A stretch of DNA of 64,000 nt from Limnovirga soli (GTDB lineage Bacteria > Bacteroidota > Bacteroidia > Chitinophagales > Chitinophagaceae). Position 1 is the first letter of the stretch. Every line of letters starts with the position of its first letter. Where the stretch lies: contig NZ_WHPF01000006.1 in assembly GCF_013106755.1 (NCBI RefSeq), positions 248,001 to 312,000 of the forward strand, in the 5' to 3' direction. A model generated the notes under the pieces. It did not search any database. It was not told where the DNA came from and saw only the letters and a list, made by a program, of their open reading frames with translations. Made by a program: the position numbers and the translations under genes. Positions 62,283 through 64,000 of the stretch are shown in pieces.

Positions 62283-63023
62283 TTATCCCCTTTCTATATC
62301 AATGGTATAAGTAAATCTATCGGCCCTGTAATAGCCCAAATTATATTCTATCAACCTTTCACCGGGGTCGAAAACCACTCGTTTACGAAATAGTATCGGG
62401 TCGCCCACTGCTACTTTTAGCACTTCGGATAATTCATCATCGGCCAATATGGCGCTAATACCCTCTCTGGAAATAACTGCTGTTGTATGATGTTCGTTTT
62501 CCAGCATTTCGTATAAAGGCTTGGAAAAATCTTCATCGCCTGTTAAACCAACCCTTGGATGGAAATAAGAAATAAAATATACAATTGGCTCCGAAGCCAC
62601 GCCCCTAACTCTTTCCAGCTTTAAAATTTTGGTTTTCTTATCTATTTTAAATACTTTACTTAGCTCTGCATCAGCTACTTCCCAGCTTATTTTAAGGCTG
62701 TAGTTTTTAAATTTTACACCTTTCTCATCCATTTCGTGGGTAAAGCTCGACCATTTATTTAGCTTGGTGGTGATGTTGTTACTGGCTACTTTGGTACCAA
62801 CTCCTTTTTTACGAACAAGCAATCTTTCGTATACTAATTTATTGGTGGCCTGCCTTACCGTATTTCTAGATATGCCCAGCTTTTTGGCAAGATCAACTTC
62901 GTTGGGTAGCAGTTTACCGTTTTGGTATTCGGGCTGCTCAATTAATTTTCTTAATAAATCTTCTACCTGATAATGTAGTGGTAATACGCTGCTATGATCT
63001 ATAATAAATGAATCTTGTTGCAT
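62283..63023 (-). CDS. GntR-family regulator, HutC/UTRA type
   Basis: 246 residues from the third in-frame Met (MQQDSFIIDHSSVLPLHYQV). Two earlier Mets (63041, 63053) exist, but the first lies inside the candidate operator, so the shorter start is preferred. The winged HTH (about 10-80) has LPNEVDLAKKLGISRNTVRQA and the wing VRKKGVGTKVA. The UTRA ligand domain (about 95-245) has ILKLERVRGVASEPIVYFISY and LIEYNLGYYRADRFTYTIDI. UTRA domains bind small metabolites, often phosphosugars. It is encoded just upstream of susC on the same strand and is the likely controller of the locus. Confidence 0.93.
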   Translation of the reverse strand: MQQDSFIIDHSSVLPLHYQVEDLLRKLIEQPEYQNGKLLPNEVDLAKKLGISRNTVRQATNKLVYERLLVRKKGVGTKVASNNITTKLNKWSSFTHEMDEKGVKFKNYSLKISWEVADAELSKVFKIDKKTKILKLERVRGVASEPIVYFISYFHPRVGLTGDEDFSKPLYEMLENEHHTTAVISREGISAILADDELSEVLKVAVGDPILFRKRVVFDPGERLIEYNLGYYRADRFTYTIDIERG

Positions 63024-63041
63024 ACCCGGAATTTTGTTCAT

Positions 63042-63054
63042 ATGTTCATACATA
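63042..63054. promoter_or_regulatory. Candidate GntR autoregulatory operator
   Basis: TATGTTCATACATA (63041-63054) has perfect 5-bp arms, TATGT and ACATA, around TCAT, and repeats the 13 bp found before susC. A TATATTTG box on the minus strand at 63090-63083 (TAnnTTTG) lies 30-40 bp upstream of it and is a possible -7 element. Binding here would give autorepression. Confidence 0.5.
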
Positions 63055-63205
63055 CCAAATATCGAATTTTATTTCAACATGCCAAATATATTTTTTACGG
63101 TCCCAGTTTATTATAAAAAACTGTCCGGTTTATTAAACAAATTGCAGCAAATGAGTACCGAAAAGGTTACTAAAAGCAGATAGTCGCAAATACTGCTGGT
63201 TGCCA

Positions 63206-63240
63206 TAAAAAAAATTGGCAGACTGTTATGCCTGCCAATT
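63206..63240 (-). terminator. Terminator of the histidine kinase gene
   Basis: AATTGGCAG and CTGCCAATT form a 9-bp stem with a 10-base loop. On the minus strand a T-rich run follows. Confidence 0.85.
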
Positions 63241-63274
63241 AGCTGATATATTTTGCTGAATAGTATTACTGAAC

Positions 63275-63322
63275 GTAGAAGTGTGCGACGCAAGTAAAGC
63301 CACATATTGGTCTTTAGCCGGG
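63275..63322 (+). repeat. 48-bp dispersed element
   Basis: GTAGAAGTGTGCGACGCAAG (G for C at position 4), TAAAGCC, a 15-bp spacer, GCCGGG. It lies between the kinase stop and its terminator. Confidence 0.9.
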
Positions 63323-63354
63323 CTCAAAAAAACGAGAAATGCTTTAATATTAAC

Positions 63355-64000
63355 TTAGCTATTTTCCTGATTTACTTGCTTGTTTACATAATTAGGTATA
63401 TCCAGATAAAATGCTGTGCCGCCACCATAGGTAGAGTGCACTGAAATATCTCCACCAAGGCGGGTGAGGGCTTCTTTTACAATGTATAAGCCAATACCCA
63501 AACCATTTACCGTATGGTTGCTGCGGAAGAACATTTTAAAGATATTATTTAAATGCTGATCGAGAATGCCGATACCATTGTCCTCAATTTTTATAGATGC
63601 TTTATCCTCGTCAACTTTTACAGTGATTTCAATTTGCGGATTTGTTTCGGTTGGCTTTTGGTATTTTACCGCATTGGAAATAAGGTTATCGAGAATTACA
63701 GAGATGCGAAACTGATCATTTACAAATTCAACTGGTGTATCGATATCTAAAATATAATTAATATCGGGTCTCTGCATTTTAACCAGCTTAATACTTTCAT
63801 CGAGCATGGTACGAAAATCGATGCTGGTAAATTCATCCTCTACACGTATACTTTTATAATATTCAATAATTTTTTGAATAAAAGTATCCATTTTGTTTAC
63901 GCAGGTTTCAATCATGCCCAAATAGCCATTGGGATCTATTACCGATTTTTCCATGCTGGCCAGATTGAGTATACCCATTACAGAAGCCAGGGGTGAACGC
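63355..64000 (-). CDS. Sensor histidine kinase, C-terminal part (5' end outside window)
   Basis: The frame is open to the window edge, and about 215 residues are visible. The first residues, RSPLASVMGILNLASM, are the stretch just after the phospho-accepting His of a HisKA H box; the His itself lies outside. The HATPase_c domain is complete: N box LDNLISNAVKYQ, G1 IEDNGIGI, G2 GLGIGLYIVKEALTRLGG and YGGGTAFYLDIP. It is a transmembrane or PAS-type sensor kinase of a two-component system. The input domain and partner regulator are not visible. A terminator follows, so it is not linked to the GntR gene. Confidence 0.93.
   Translation of the reverse strand, partial: RSPLASVMGILNLASMEKSVIDPNGYLGMIETCVNKMDTFIQKIIEYYKSIRVEDEFTSIDFRTMLDESIKLVKMQRPDINYILDIDTPVEFVNDQFRISVILDNLISNAVKYQKPTETNPQIEITVKVDEDKASIKIEDNGIGILDQHLNNIFKMFFRSNHTVNGLGIGLYIVKEALTRLGGDISVHSTYGGGTAFYLDIPNYVNKQVNQENS

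Overview
The window looks like a chromosomal segment of a Bacteroidota bacterium, probably Chitinophagaceae-like (genus not determinable from sequence alone). The grounds are SusC/SusD outer-membrane import proteins, TonB-linked receptors with an N-terminal carboxypeptidase-regulatory-like domain, a type IX secretion (T9SS) sorting tail, many lipoproteins with short lipoboxes, a promoter of the TTTG-N20-TAnnTTTG type directly in front of a tRNA gene, and near absence of Shine-Dalgarno sequences. There is no rRNA, prophage, insertion sequence or CRISPR array.

Layout. 1-8.2 kb: the end of an outer-membrane barrel gene, a lipoprotein gene, a small HTH regulator behind a nine-unit 21-bp operator-like array, a CtpA-type protease, a TonB-dependent receptor under a TPP riboswitch (so probably a thiamine importer), and a DUF2807 beta-helix protein. 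8.2-15 kb: housekeeping genes, namely initiator tRNA, era (TTG start), der, a YafK-like L,D-transpeptidase, hppD, purK and purE. 15-30 kb: a cyclophilin, two paralogous CxxxCH/Reeler-like secreted proteins, a sugar isomerase-like protein, an NPP-type phosphodiesterase, a serine hydrolase, a VanX-like dipeptidase, a Cys/Met PLP enzyme, a Mg-chelatase-like AAA+ ATPase and murB. 30-42.5 kb: a P-type ATPase, a metallophosphoesterase, an SPFH protein, an acyltransferase, a NIPSNAP protein, an Na+/H+ antiporter, a 50-aa membrane protein, lnt and a T9SS cargo protein.

42.6-63 kb is a single-direction carbohydrate utilisation locus. It holds a GntR/UTRA regulator, SusC, SusD, a ROK sugar kinase, a phosphomannose isomerase fused to a degenerate kinase-like domain, a sugar/H+ symporter, a lipoprotein, three paralogous DUF4185/DUF5005-like beta-propeller lipoproteins, a sialate-O-acetylesterase-like esterase, a mutarotase-like protein, an SDR dehydrogenase, an enolase-superfamily sugar-acid dehydratase and an SMP-30-type lactonase. 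No classical glycoside hydrolase is recognisable, so the three propeller proteins are the best candidates for the depolymerase. Two catabolic routes are suggested: kinase plus isomerase to fructose-6-phosphate, and dehydrogenase, lactonase and dehydratase to a 2-keto-3-deoxy sugar acid.

The most unusual feature runs through the whole window. A bipartite intergenic element of about 48 bp occurs in 29 copies, on both strands and never inside a gene I accept. One end is a conserved 27-bp block (GTACAAG(A/T)GTGCGAC followed by GCAAGTAAAGCC). Then comes a non-conserved spacer of nearly constant length (15-16 bp), then GCCGGG. Five pairs are inverted relative to each other. Two further operator-like arrays with a period of about two helical turns (2052-2240 and 39096-39175) and two minor repeat families are also present.
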